Assembly: GCA_040386355.1 (NCBI GenBank)
Contig: JAZKFP010000119.1
Location: 1-6,197, forward strand
Origin: JAZKFP01 sp040386355
GTDB lineage: Bacteria > Pseudomonadota > Gammaproteobacteria > Pseudomonadales > UBA6940
Length of the DNA stretch: 6,197 nucleotides
Direction of reading: 5' to 3'
Made by a program: the position numbers and the translations under genes. The notes beneath the pieces are model-generated. The model worked only from the letters and a program-made list of their open reading frames with translations. It searched no databases and was not told the DNA's origin. Below, one piece after another: positions 1 to 6,193 of this stretch; positions within the stretch are counted from its first letter, which is position 1; each line of letters begins with the position of its first letter.

Positions 1-46
1 CACTACCCCCTCAAGATAGCGTGTCTACCAATTCCACCACTTCGGC
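1..46 (-). tRNA. tRNA-Leu (anticodon GAG), 5' part only, cut by window edge
   Basis: Read on the minus strand from position 46, the sequence starts GCCGAAG and continues through a D-arm with TGG...TTGGTAGACAC, characteristic of a bacterial leucine tRNA. The anticodon stem is CTATC (19-15) paired with GGTAG (7-3), including one T-G wobble. It encloses the seven-base loop TTGAGGG with anticodon GAG at 12-10, so it reads CUC/CUU leucine codons. It closely resembles E. coli leuU, which also follows secG. The variable arm, T-arm and acceptor 3' strand lie outside the window. The gene starts 12 nt after the secG stop, with six T's between, so it is probably cotranscribed with secG and processed out. 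Identity is firm; completeness cannot be judged. Confidence 0.93.
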
Positions 47-58
47 AAAAAACATCAG

Positions 59-601
59 TCAGTTATTCGACGTATTGTCGGACGATTCAAGTGTTGTATC
101 TTTTGATGGAATCGATGTGTTACCCGCTGGCTCTACATCGATTCCATCTATTTCAGGATTTATCTCTTTAATGTCGTTTTCATTATTTAATTCTTGTTTT
201 TGATTTACACCTTGAGATTTTTCTTTAAATTCAGGCAAGGCACTTGCACCAGAAGATTTTTTAGAGCTTTCTTCAAATGCAGGTAAATCACCCATATTTT
301 TAGAGGCTTGCTCAGATTTTGTAGTCAGCTCACCTTTATCATTTAAAAACTCTAATCCATCGGAAGTGTTTTTTGCGAAATAAGCAAGACCTAAGCTTGT
401 AGCAAAAAATATCATTGCAAAAATTGCTGTAGTTCGAGTTAAAAAATTCCCTGAACCACCACTACCAAAAAATGTTTGGGAAGCGCTACCGCCACCAAAA
501 GACGCACCTGCGTCCGCACCTTTTCCTTGCTGCAGTAACACTAAAGATATAAGTCCAATCGATGCAATTATTTGCATAATGGTTAAAACAGTATTTACCA
601 T
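59..601 (-). CDS. secG: SecG, preprotein translocase subunit, with a long C-terminal tail
   Basis: SecG is the small auxiliary subunit of the SecYEG channel in the inner membrane and assists SecA-driven export. The predicted protein is 180 aa. The first membrane segment is about residues 4-24, followed by the hallmark LQQGKGADAGASFGGG (about 23-38). Next come the glycine/serine-rich FGSGGSGNFLTR (about 45-56) and a second membrane segment at about 57-75. Residues from about 77 to 180 are hydrophilic and rich in S, N, E and K. E. coli SecG is 110 aa and ends soon after its second membrane segment, so this tail is about 70 aa longer. The ATG at 601 is chosen because it lies 4 nt after the tpiA stop and begins right at the first membrane segment, as in other SecG proteins; a TTG at 628 would overlap tpiA. 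Only a weak GGGA precedes it, suggesting translational coupling. The tail contains a perfect inverted repeat (105-148). Confidence 0.95.
   Translation of the reverse strand: MVNTVLTIMQIIASIGLISLVLLQQGKGADAGASFGGGSASQTFFGSGGSGNFLTRTTAIFAMIFFATSLGLAYFAKNTSDGLEFLNDKGELTTKSEQASKNMGDLPAFEESSKKSSGASALPEFKEKSQGVNQKQELNNENDIKEINPEIDGIDVEPAGNTSIPSKDTTLESSDNTSNN
105..148. repeat. Perfect 14-bp inverted repeat inside the secG tail
   Basis: The left arm 105-118 reads GATGGAATCGATGT and the right arm 135-148 is its exact reverse complement, with a 16-nt spacer. In secG the arms encode DGIDV and TSIPS, both in the disordered-looking tail. The pairing breaks at the next base on each side. The secG transcript could form a 14-bp stem here. 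No T-run follows, so it is not an intrinsic terminator. It could be a chance or selected mRNA hairpin, or a small palindromic insertion tolerated in frame. The structure is certain; its meaning is unknown. Confidence 0.8.
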
Positions 602-605
602 AAAT

Positions 606-1391
606 TCATTTCCCAGCGTGCCGGTCAAGCGAGGCGCAAAAGATACCGAAAAAATCCGAAGGCCGCAATGATGCCCCGCCGATTAATCCGCCATCAACAC
701 CTCGATACGAAAAAATATCCGCTGCGTTTTCAGGCTTTACAGAGCCGCCATACAATACGGGAAATGGTTCTAATTGATTTTTTGTAAATCGAGCACCCTC
801 TTGTTTAATAAATTCATGCATTTGCTCGATGTCTGCCTGAACAGGAATTTTTCCAGTTCCAATAGCCCACACAGGTTCATACGCGATAATTAAACTCTGC
901 TTTGGAATATCCAATGTTTCCAAAATTTGTAATTGTTGTTGCACAACTTTATAAGCATTGCCCTTTTCACGATCCGCAGCCAATTCACCAACACATAAAA
1001 TAGCAGTTAGTTTTGCGTCGAGAGCTCGCTGCACTTTTGTAGCAATTAATGTATCGGTTTCTTTTAATAATTCACGTCGTTCGGAATGCCCTACTATCAC
1101 ATAATCACAACCTATCGATTTTAATATATCTGCGGATACTTCACCGGTAAATGCACCTTCATTTGGAAATTGCGACACATCTTGTGCGCCCATTTGCATG
1201 GTGGATGTATTATTTTGCGCAACTGCAAGCAAGGGAAACGGCAAACACAACCCGCAATAATTTTGAGCAAAATGATTTTGAGGTAGGTTGTTTTTTTCTG
1301 AAAATAATTGATTCCATTCATTAAGCCACGCCGAAAGACTGCTTGGATTTCCATGCATTTTCCAATTGCCTATTACCCAACAATTCGTCAT
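606..1391 (-). CDS. tpiA: Triosephosphate isomerase
   Basis: This cytosolic enzyme interconverts dihydroxyacetone phosphate and glyceraldehyde 3-phosphate in glycolysis and gluconeogenesis. The 261-aa product is near the usual ~250 aa of bacterial TIM-barrel isomerases. Substrate-binding Asn9 and Lys11 sit in GNWKMHG. The catalytic His102 is in VGHSERR, and the catalytic Glu172 begins the mobile loop YEPVWAIGTGK (171-181). The phosphate-binding GGSV (215-218) and GLIGGASL (235-242) are also present. The ATG start is supported by GGAG at 1401-1398, six nucleotides upstream. The gene lies 117 nt after glmM and 4 nt before secG. That 117-nt spacer (1392-1508) contains only a 7-bp inverted repeat (1442-1448 with 1465-1471), without a T-run or convincing promoter. 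Cotranscription with glmM and secG is likely but not shown. All active-site residues are present, so the enzyme should be functional. Confidence 0.98.
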   Translation of the reverse strand: MTNCWVIGNWKMHGNPSSLSAWLNEWNQLFSEKNNLPQNHFAQNYCGLCLPFPLLAVAQNNTSTMQMGAQDVSQFPNEGAFTGEVSADILKSIGCDYVIVGHSERRELLKETDTLIATKVQRALDAKLTAILCVGELAADREKGNAYKVVQQQLQILETLDIPKQSLIIAYEPVWAIGTGKIPVQADIEQMHEFIKQEGARFTKNQLEPFPVLYGGSVKPENAADIFSYRGVDGGLIGGASLRPSDFFGIFCASLDRHAGK

Positions 1392-1508
1392 GCACTTCTC
1401 CGTTATAAAAAATGTTTTTTAAATACGATCAAGCATCAGATATACAGAACAAATCAAGCAATGCTCTGTATTACAAAAATGCTTGCTTAAAAGGGGCAAA
1501 ATAAATGT

Positions 1509-2909
1509 TTAACTCTTCTCAAGCTCTTGTTCACATGCTTTGACACAGGCTTGTAAATCTTCTATCCATAAATCCACTTGTTGTGAATCGCTGTACTCAA
1601 TCATTAAACGTACAACAGGTTCAGTACCGGAAGCGCGCACGACTATACGTCCTTTTGAAAATAATTGCTTCTCTATTGCTGCTACTTTTTCCACTAATTT
1701 AGGATGCGCTGCAATCGCTTTAGGATTGTGTTTTACACGTACGCCAATTAATTGCTGTGGGATTTTTTCAATTAATGCGGCGTGTTGGTGTAGCGTTTTT
1801 TCTGACAAGATGAGTGCTTCAAGAACTTGCAACGCAGAAATAATTCCATCGCCGGTAGATGTGCGATCTAAACAAATAATATGCCCAGACGCTTCGCCGC
1901 CTAACAACCAATTTCGTTCTATCATTTTTTGCATAACGTAACGGTCACCTACTTGAGTGCGCTCAAATGGAATTTTTTCTTTTTCTAAAGCGATTTCAAA
2001 ACCAAAGTTTGTCATTAATGTACCGACAACACCGCCAAAAATTTGGCCAGATTTTTTACGTGCTGCAGCAATAATAAATAATAAGTCATCACCATCTACA
2101 ATTGCACCAGCGTGGTCTACCATAAGAACACGATCACCATCCCCATCAAATGCAATTCCTAAATCCGCTTTTTCCTCAAGTACTTTTGCTTGAAGAGAAG
2201 CTGGATGAGTAGATCCTACTTCGTGATTAATATTAAAACCGTTAGGCTCAGCACCAATTACAATTGTTTTTGCGCCTAGCTCTCGAAACACATTCGGTGC
2301 GATTTGATAAGTTGCACCATGCGCACAATCCAAAACAATTTTTAAACCTCGCAGGCTTAATTCTTTTGGAAATGTACTTTTACAGAATTCAATATAACGA
2401 CCAGCCGCATCAGGAACTCTACTTGCTTTACCAATCAATTCAGATGGAGCCACGGTCAATGGCTCTTCCAACGTCTTTTCAATTAACAGCTCCACTTCAT
2501 CATTTAACTTCTGACCCTTTGATGAGAAGAATTTAATTCCATTATCGATATGCAAATTGTGCGAAGCGCTGATAACAATTCCAGCCACCGCTCTAAATGT
2601 CCGCGTTAAATACGCTATGCCTGGTGTAGGCATGGGTCCAAGTAATTCAACGTTCATACCGGCTGCAACAAGTCCAGCTTCCAGCGCTGCTTCAAACATG
2701 TAGCCTGATACGCGCGTATCTTTACCAATTAAAACATCATGATTTGCTGAATGGGAACGAGATCCTAATACTTTGCCTGCAGCCCAGCCTAATTTTAAAA
2801 CCCAATCAGGAGTGATTGGAGGTTTACCCACTTCACCGCGAATGCCATCCGTACCAAAGAATTTCTTTTCATTTGTTTTTTGATTGGTTTTTTCATTTGA
2901 TTGAGTCAA
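1509..2909 (-). CDS. glmM: Phosphoglucosamine mutase
   Basis: GlmM converts glucosamine 6-phosphate to glucosamine 1-phosphate in the cytoplasm, leading to UDP-GlcNAc for peptidoglycan and lipopolysaccharide. The predicted protein is 466 aa (E. coli, 445 aa) and aligns along its length. It has the N-terminal FFGTDGIRGEVG, the active-serine loop ISASHN, the metal-binding DGDGDR, the sugar-binding GGEASGH and the phosphate-binding RASGTEP near the C-terminus. After the catalytic ASHN the residue is Leu, where E. coli and most relatives have Pro. The TTG at 2909 is preferred because GAGGT lies seven nucleotides upstream. An in-frame ATG at 2927 (472 aa) has no Shine-Dalgarno sequence. Either start gives a short K/N/T/E-rich N-terminal extension relative to E. 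coli. A repeat-filled gap of about 450 bp separates it from folP, so it probably needs its own promoter. Family identity is very sure; the start is less so. Confidence 0.96.
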   Translation of the reverse strand: MTQSNEKTNQKTNEKKFFGTDGIRGEVGKPPITPDWVLKLGWAAGKVLGSRSHSANHDVLIGKDTRVSGYMFEAALEAGLVAAGMNVELLGPMPTPGIAYLTRTFRAVAGIVISASHNLHIDNGIKFFSSKGQKLNDEVELLIEKTLEEPLTVAPSELIGKASRVPDAAGRYIEFCKSTFPKELSLRGLKIVLDCAHGATYQIAPNVFRELGAKTIVIGAEPNGFNINHEVGSTHPASLQAKVLEEKADLGIAFDGDGDRVLMVDHAGAIVDGDDLLFIIAAARKKSGQIFGGVVGTLMTNFGFEIALEKEKIPFERTQVGDRYVMQKMIERNWLLGGEASGHIICLDRTSTGDGIISALQVLEALILSEKTLHQHAALIEKIPQQLIGVRVKHNPKAIAAHPKLVEKVAAIEKQLFSKGRIVVRASGTEPVVRLMIEYSDSQQVDLWIEDLQACVKACEQELEKS

Positions 2910-2916
2910 GAGAACT

Positions 2917-2921
2917 ACCTC
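2917..2921 (-). promoter_or_regulatory. Ribosome binding site deciding the glmM TTG start
   Basis: On the minus strand GAGGT is followed by the seven nucleotides AGTTCTC and then TTG at 2909. This is good Shine-Dalgarno spacing. The competing ATG at 2927 is preceded by AAAACCAAC, with no purine-rich match, so the TTG is the better-supported start. Confidence 0.55.
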
Positions 2922-2984
2922 ATCCATGTTGGTTTTAAGCAATAAATTTTCTGTATTTAGATCTAATCACTAATGCGAAAGACC

Positions 2985-3015
2985 ATTCATCTTTAAAAGT
3001 ACAATAAAGATGAAT
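2985..3015. repeat. Short 11-bp inverted repeat upstream of glmM
   Basis: ATTCATCTTTA at 2985-2995 is the exact reverse complement of 3005-3015, with a 9-nt spacer. The stem is AT-rich and has no following T-run on either strand, so it does not look like an intrinsic terminator. It lies between the large palindromic element and glmM. If glmM has its own promoter here, the repeat would lie in the promoter or leader. It could be an operator-like site or a remnant of a repeat; nothing in the sequence decides. Confidence 0.55.
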
Positions 3016-3031
3016 TACGTTGAGCCAATGA

Positions 3032-3208
3032 ATATACCCATAGCGAATGAAAAGTAGGTGTTCATCCTGATCTTTTTAATCGCTCACATGCGTTGCATTT
3101 CCTTGCGTAAAGCTTTAGCTACGCAGCGTCAATGCGCCTTGTGATCAATAAAAAATCTTCAGGCTTCACCACTTCGTTTTACCTAATTTTCATTCAATAC
3201 GGGTATAT
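3032..3208. repeat. 177-bp imperfect palindrome with 28-bp terminal inverted repeats (MITE-like)
   Basis: The ends 3032-3059 and 3181-3208 are reverse complements at 24 of 28 positions, both starting ATATACCC when read inward. The symmetry continues inside. The segment 3066-3088 (CCTGATC...CTCACA) mirrors 3140-3163, and GCGTA (3105-3109) mirrors TACGC (3120-3124) around a centre near 3115, beside AAAGCTTT. Transcribed RNA from either strand could fold into a long imperfect hairpin. There is no transposase and no long reading frame, and I see no clear target-site duplication at the ends. Such structure is typical of non-autonomous MITE-like elements or dispersed palindromic intergenic repeats. 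Whether it is multicopy cannot be seen from one window. It lies between folP and glmM, with the second repeat-like segment 8 bp away. Confidence 0.7.
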
Positions 3209-3216
3209 ACCAAACA

Positions 3217-3356
3217 CAAAATGATTTTCCAGTAGGTGAAACATCTTATGAACGATGTTGCACGCAGAGCGAGTTCCGCGGAGCATACTCAGTGAGCAGG
3301 TAAGGAATGCTGCACTAAATGTCTTGCAAACGGCATTTGGCTGGAAAGACATTTTG
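3217..3356. repeat. 140-bp segment bounded by 16-bp inverted repeats, next to folP stop
   Basis: CAAAATGATTTTCCAG (3217-3232) matches the reverse complement of 3341-3356 at 14 of 16 positions. Inside the left part a smaller perfect pair, AACATC (3239-3244 region) and GATGTT, forms a 6-bp stem with an 8-nt loop. Further in is a GC-richer stretch, with GTTCCGCGGAGC near 3273-3284, unlike the AT-rich surroundings. The interior is less symmetric than the neighbouring 177-bp element. No convincing gene is present. It ends 12 bp before the folP stop codon, so it would form the start of the folP 3' untranslated region. It may be a second dispersed repeat, or a decayed fragment of something larger. 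Boundaries are inferred from the inverted arms only. Confidence 0.5.
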
Positions 3357-3368
3357 AGGCAGGAATAC

Positions 3369-4247
3369 TTAACTTATGTTAGACCAATCGTAAAGTCGAG
3401 AAAATACATCTAATGCTTGAACAGTGTGAAGCACATCATGAACACGCACAATCGTAACACCTTGCGTCGCAGCACTTATTGCTGCAGCAACACTCACACC
3501 TTGACGTTTAGCAGGGGGAGAATTGGTTACGGATTCAAACATGGATTTTCGACTCACTCCAATTAGTAGTTGCGGAAAGGATTTTTTTAAAATATGTAAA
3601 TCCTGCAATAGCCGCCAATTTTGTTCACGAGTTTTTCCAAAACCAAAGCCTGGATCCCAGCATACGCGATCCAAAGAAATGCCAGCCTGAGTAAATACTT
3701 CAGCACGCTCTAAAAAAAATCGATTTATATCAGGAATTAAATCTTCAACTAAATCATCTTTATAGTTAGCTTGAATTAACCCTCGTTTATGCATCACACA
3801 AAGATAAACAGCGTAGTCAGCGGCTTTAATAACAGGAAGCGCATCCAAAGCTTGAAACCCATTTACATCATTCAAACAATCAATTTTTAATTCTAAAGCA
3901 GCTTGCATAATTGCAGGTTTTTGCGTATCTAAAGAGAAAGGCACATCAAATTTTTGCAAAGCAATTTCTAACAAAGGAATAACGCGGTCCATCTCTTCTT
4001 GTTCTGAAACGGGTGTTGCGCCAGGCCTAGTAGATTCGCCCCCAACATCAATAATGTCAGCGCCTTCAAAAATTAGATTTTCAATATGGTGCAATGCTTT
4101 GGATAAATCCTTTGCTTTTCCGCCATCTGAAAAAGAATCTGGAGTAACATTGCAGATTCCCATAACAAAAGGCCGTTTTCGACTAAGTCGAAAACGGGCC
4201 AATTGCAATGCGGGAAAATTAACAGATAGTGGATTAAGGAGTTGCAT
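3369..4247 (-). CDS. folP: Dihydropteroate synthase
   Basis: FolP condenses 6-hydroxymethyl-dihydropterin pyrophosphate with p-aminobenzoate to give dihydropteroate in the cytosolic folate pathway, and is the sulfonamide target. The predicted 292-aa product is close to E. coli's 282. It shows the family motifs in order: MGICNVTPDSFSDGG (29-43), DVGGESTRPGA (67-77), MHKRG (152-156), DPGFGFGK (198-205), SRKS (232-235) and RVHD (268-271). The ATG at 4247 overlaps the ftsH end by 14 nt. It has no strong Shine-Dalgarno, which suggests translational coupling. A longer open frame up to 4391 lies wholly inside ftsH and adds unrelated residues, so it is rejected. The N-terminal part before MGI is about 10 residues longer than in E. 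coli and is encoded by a terminator-shaped palindrome (4171-4200). E. coli also has folP directly after ftsH, but there glmM follows closely, whereas here a repeat-filled gap intervenes. Confidence 0.97.
   Translation of the reverse strand: MQLLNPLSVNFPALQLARFRLSRKRPFVMGICNVTPDSFSDGGKAKDLSKALHHIENLIFEGADIIDVGGESTRPGATPVSEQEEMDRVIPLLEIALQKFDVPFSLDTQKPAIMQAALELKIDCLNDVNGFQALDALPVIKAADYAVYLCVMHKRGLIQANYKDDLVEDLIPDINRFFLERAEVFTQAGISLDRVCWDPGFGFGKTREQNWRLLQDLHILKKSFPQLLIGVSRKSMFESVTNSPPAKRQGVSVAAAISAATQGVTIVRVHDVLHTVQALDVFSRLYDWSNIS
4171..4200 (-). other. Terminator-shaped hairpin within the folP 5' coding region
   Basis: CCGTTTTCGACT (4173-4184) and AGTCGAAAACGG (4186-4197) are perfect inverted repeats around a single base. 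An outer GG/CC pair extends the stem past one bulged base. In the folP-sense RNA the stem is followed directly by UUUUGUU, giving the shape of an intrinsic terminator. The frame stays open through it (encoding RFRLSRKRPF) and leads straight into MGICNVTPDSF, so it is most likely coding. It could attenuate transcription between ftsH and folP or shape folP translation, but this is inferred from form only. Confidence 0.6.
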
Positions 4248-6186
4248 CACCGATAGGCCGGAATTTTGGATGAGTACCCGATGTATCATCTCCTTCAACT
4301 GGTTTTGCTTGTCTTGCAGAACCAGAATTATCACCATCAAAAGGACCTTTAGGATCACTCCAACCTTCGGGTGGATCCGGTTCCTTTCCATTCATAATTG
4401 CATCAATTTGTTTTGCATCAATGGTTTCATATTTCATTAAAGCTAATGCCATTGCTTCTAATTGCACGCGATTATCTTCGAGAATTTGTTTTGCACGTGC
4501 ATAACAATTATCAATAATATTGCGAATTTCAACATCAATTTCTTTAGCAGTCTCACCCGATATATTTTTACGCTGAGTAACACTCCGACCTAGGAAAACT
4601 TCACCTTCATCTTCTTCGTACATTAGAGGACCCATTTTTTCGGATAAGCCCCATTTAGTAACCATATTTCGAGCGAGCTCAGTTGCACGCTGAATATCAT
4701 TAGACGCACCAGTAGTAACACCTTCAAAACCAAGCGTCATTTCTTCAGCAATACGACCACCAAACAGACTGCAAATTCGACTTTCAAGTGAGCGCTTGCT
4801 CATGCTATAGCGGTCTTCTTCAGGTAAAAATTGGGTTACACCCAATGCACGTCCACGAGGAATAATACTTACCTTGTATACAGGATCGTGTTCAGGAACG
4901 ATGCGACCAATAATCGCATGACCTGCTTCATGATATGCCGTATTCAATTTTTCTTTGTCTTGCATCACCATGGATCGTCTTTCAGACCCCATTAAGATTT
5001 TATCTTTTGCTAATTCAAATTCGATCATTGAAACCGTATCTTTATTAGCGCGCGCAGCAAACAAAGCTGCTTCATTAACCAGGTTTGCTAAATCAGCACC
5101 TGAAAATCCGGGAGTACCTCTCGCTATTGGCATTGGATCAACATTATTATCGAGTGGAATTTTTCTCATATGCACTCGAAGGATTTGTTCACGACCACGA
5201 ATATCTGGTGGCGGAACCACCACTTGACGATCGAACCGACCTGGCCGTAATAAAGCTGAATCTAAAACATCAGGACGGTTGGTGGCTGCAATAATAATGA
5301 TTCCATCATTTGCATCAAACCCGTCCATTTCTACCAAAAGTTGATTCAATGTTTGTTCTCTTTCATCGTGACCACCGCCTAAACCTGCGCCACGTGAACG
5401 ACCTACTGCATCAATCTCATCAATAAAAATAATACATGGAGCTTGTTTCTTGGCTTGCTCAAACATATCACGTACACGTGAAGCACCAACACCAACAAAC
5501 ATTTCAACAAAATCAGATCCAGAAATCGTGAAAAAAGGAACTCGTGCTTCACCCGCAATTGCTTTAGCTAATAAGGTTTTACCGGTACCAGGAGGACCCA
5601 CTAGCAGAACTCCACGTGGAATCCGTCCACCCAAGCGTTGAAACTTACCTGGATCTTTCAGAAACTCAACAATTTCTTGAACTTCTTCTTTAGCTTCTTC
5701 AACTCCAGCGACGTCGGCAAAATTAGTTTTAATTTGATCTTCACTCAATAGACGTGCTCGGCTTTTACCAAAAGTCATTGGGCCACCACGGCCACCCGCT
5801 CCGCCTTGCATTTGACGCATAAAAAACATAAAGATCGCTAAAATTAATAAAATTGGAAAGCTTGCGACTAAAAGCTGAGTCCACAAACTATCTTTTTCAG
5901 GTTGACGACCAGTTACTTGAACTTCGTTAGCGATTAAAGTATCCATTAACTTTGGGTCACCAATGGGAGGTAAAACAGTACGATATTGCTCACCGCCTTC
6001 AGTTTCCCAATTAATGTCATAACCTTCCATAATAACTCGCGCTACATCGCCTTGAGTTACTCGTTCCACAAAAGTCGAATAATCAATCGTCATAGGGGCA
6101 GTTTTTTGAGAAAAATTGGAAAAAACCGACATTAATATAATTGCGATTACGATCCATAAAACTAAATTCTTTGCCATGTCATTCAA
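4234..6186 (-). CDS. ftsH: ATP-dependent zinc metalloprotease FtsH
   Basis: FtsH is a hexameric inner-membrane AAA+ protease that degrades misfolded membrane proteins and short-lived regulators; in E. coli these include LpxC and sigma-32. The predicted product is 650 aa (E. coli, 644-647) and is complete. A first membrane segment (about 8-24) is followed by a periplasmic domain and a second membrane segment (about 103-123). The AAA module has Walker A GPPGTGKT (197-204), pore loop MFVGVG (229-234), Walker B IIFIDEID (252-259) and the second region of homology TNRPDVLDSALLRPGRFDR (302-320). The zinc site is HEAGH (419-423), with the third ligand expected at Asp497 in TGASNDI. The C-terminal tail (about 600-650) is P/G/D-rich. 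The TTG at 6186 is chosen because AGGA lies seven nucleotides upstream; the ATG at 6177 (647 aa) is 16 nt from it. E. coli ftsH has the same TTG/ATG choice. The 3' end overlaps folP by 14 nt. Confidence 0.99.
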   Translation of the reverse strand: MNDMAKNLVLWIVIAIILMSVFSNFSQKTAPMTIDYSTFVERVTQGDVARVIMEGYDINWETEGGEQYRTVLPPIGDPKLMDTLIANEVQVTGRQPEKDSLWTQLLVASFPILLILAIFMFFMRQMQGGAGGRGGPMTFGKSRARLLSEDQIKTNFADVAGVEEAKEEVQEIVEFLKDPGKFQRLGGRIPRGVLLVGPPGTGKTLLAKAIAGEARVPFFTISGSDFVEMFVGVGASRVRDMFEQAKKQAPCIIFIDEIDAVGRSRGAGLGGGHDEREQTLNQLLVEMDGFDANDGIIIIAATNRPDVLDSALLRPGRFDRQVVVPPPDIRGREQILRVHMRKIPLDNNVDPMPIARGTPGFSGADLANLVNEAALFAARANKDTVSMIEFELAKDKILMGSERRSMVMQDKEKLNTAYHEAGHAIIGRIVPEHDPVYKVSIIPRGRALGVTQFLPEEDRYSMSKRSLESRICSLFGGRIAEEMTLGFEGVTTGASNDIQRATELARNMVTKWGLSEKMGPLMYEEDEGEVFLGRSVTQRKNISGETAKEIDVEIRNIIDNCYARAKQILEDNRVQLEAMALALMKYETIDAKQIDAIMNGKEPDPPEGWSDPKGPFDGDNSGSARQAKPVEGDDTSGTHPKFRPIGDATP

Positions 6187-6193
6187 AATATTT

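Noticed and set aside
1402..1432. Possible promoter before tpiA: TTGATC with TATAAC on the minus strand
   Set aside because: The spacer is 19 nt and the transcript would begin at or past the tpiA ribosome binding site, so it is not convincing.
1442..1471. 7-bp inverted repeat in the glmM-tpiA spacer as a terminator
   Set aside because: The stem is short and AT-rich, the loop is 16 nt and no T-run follows on the transcribed strand.
1540..1941. 133-codon plus-strand frame opposite glmM, and other frames opposite ftsH and secG
   Set aside because: They are antisense shadows of well-supported genes, with no family resemblance or credible start signals.
3001..3028. Possible glmM promoter: TTGGCT, 16-nt spacer, TATTGT on the minus strand
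   Set aside because: Matches are weak in both boxes and such pairs occur often by chance in AT-rich DNA.
3088..3144. Plus-strand 18-codon frame inside the 177-bp palindrome (MRCISLRKALATQRQCAL)
   Set aside because: It lies on the palindrome arms with no ribosome binding site; its sequence is explained by the repeat structure.
3255..3413. Plus-strand open frame of 52 codons (ATG at 3255) running through the second repeat into the folP 3' end
   Set aside because: It has no ribosome binding site, overlaps folP antisense by 45 nt and resembles no family I recognise. Most likely a chance frame in a repeat.
4248..4391. Upstream extension of the folP frame giving a 340-aa product
   Set aside because: The extra residues lie wholly inside the ftsH coding region and have no counterpart in dihydropteroate synthases; the ATG at 4247 fits the family.
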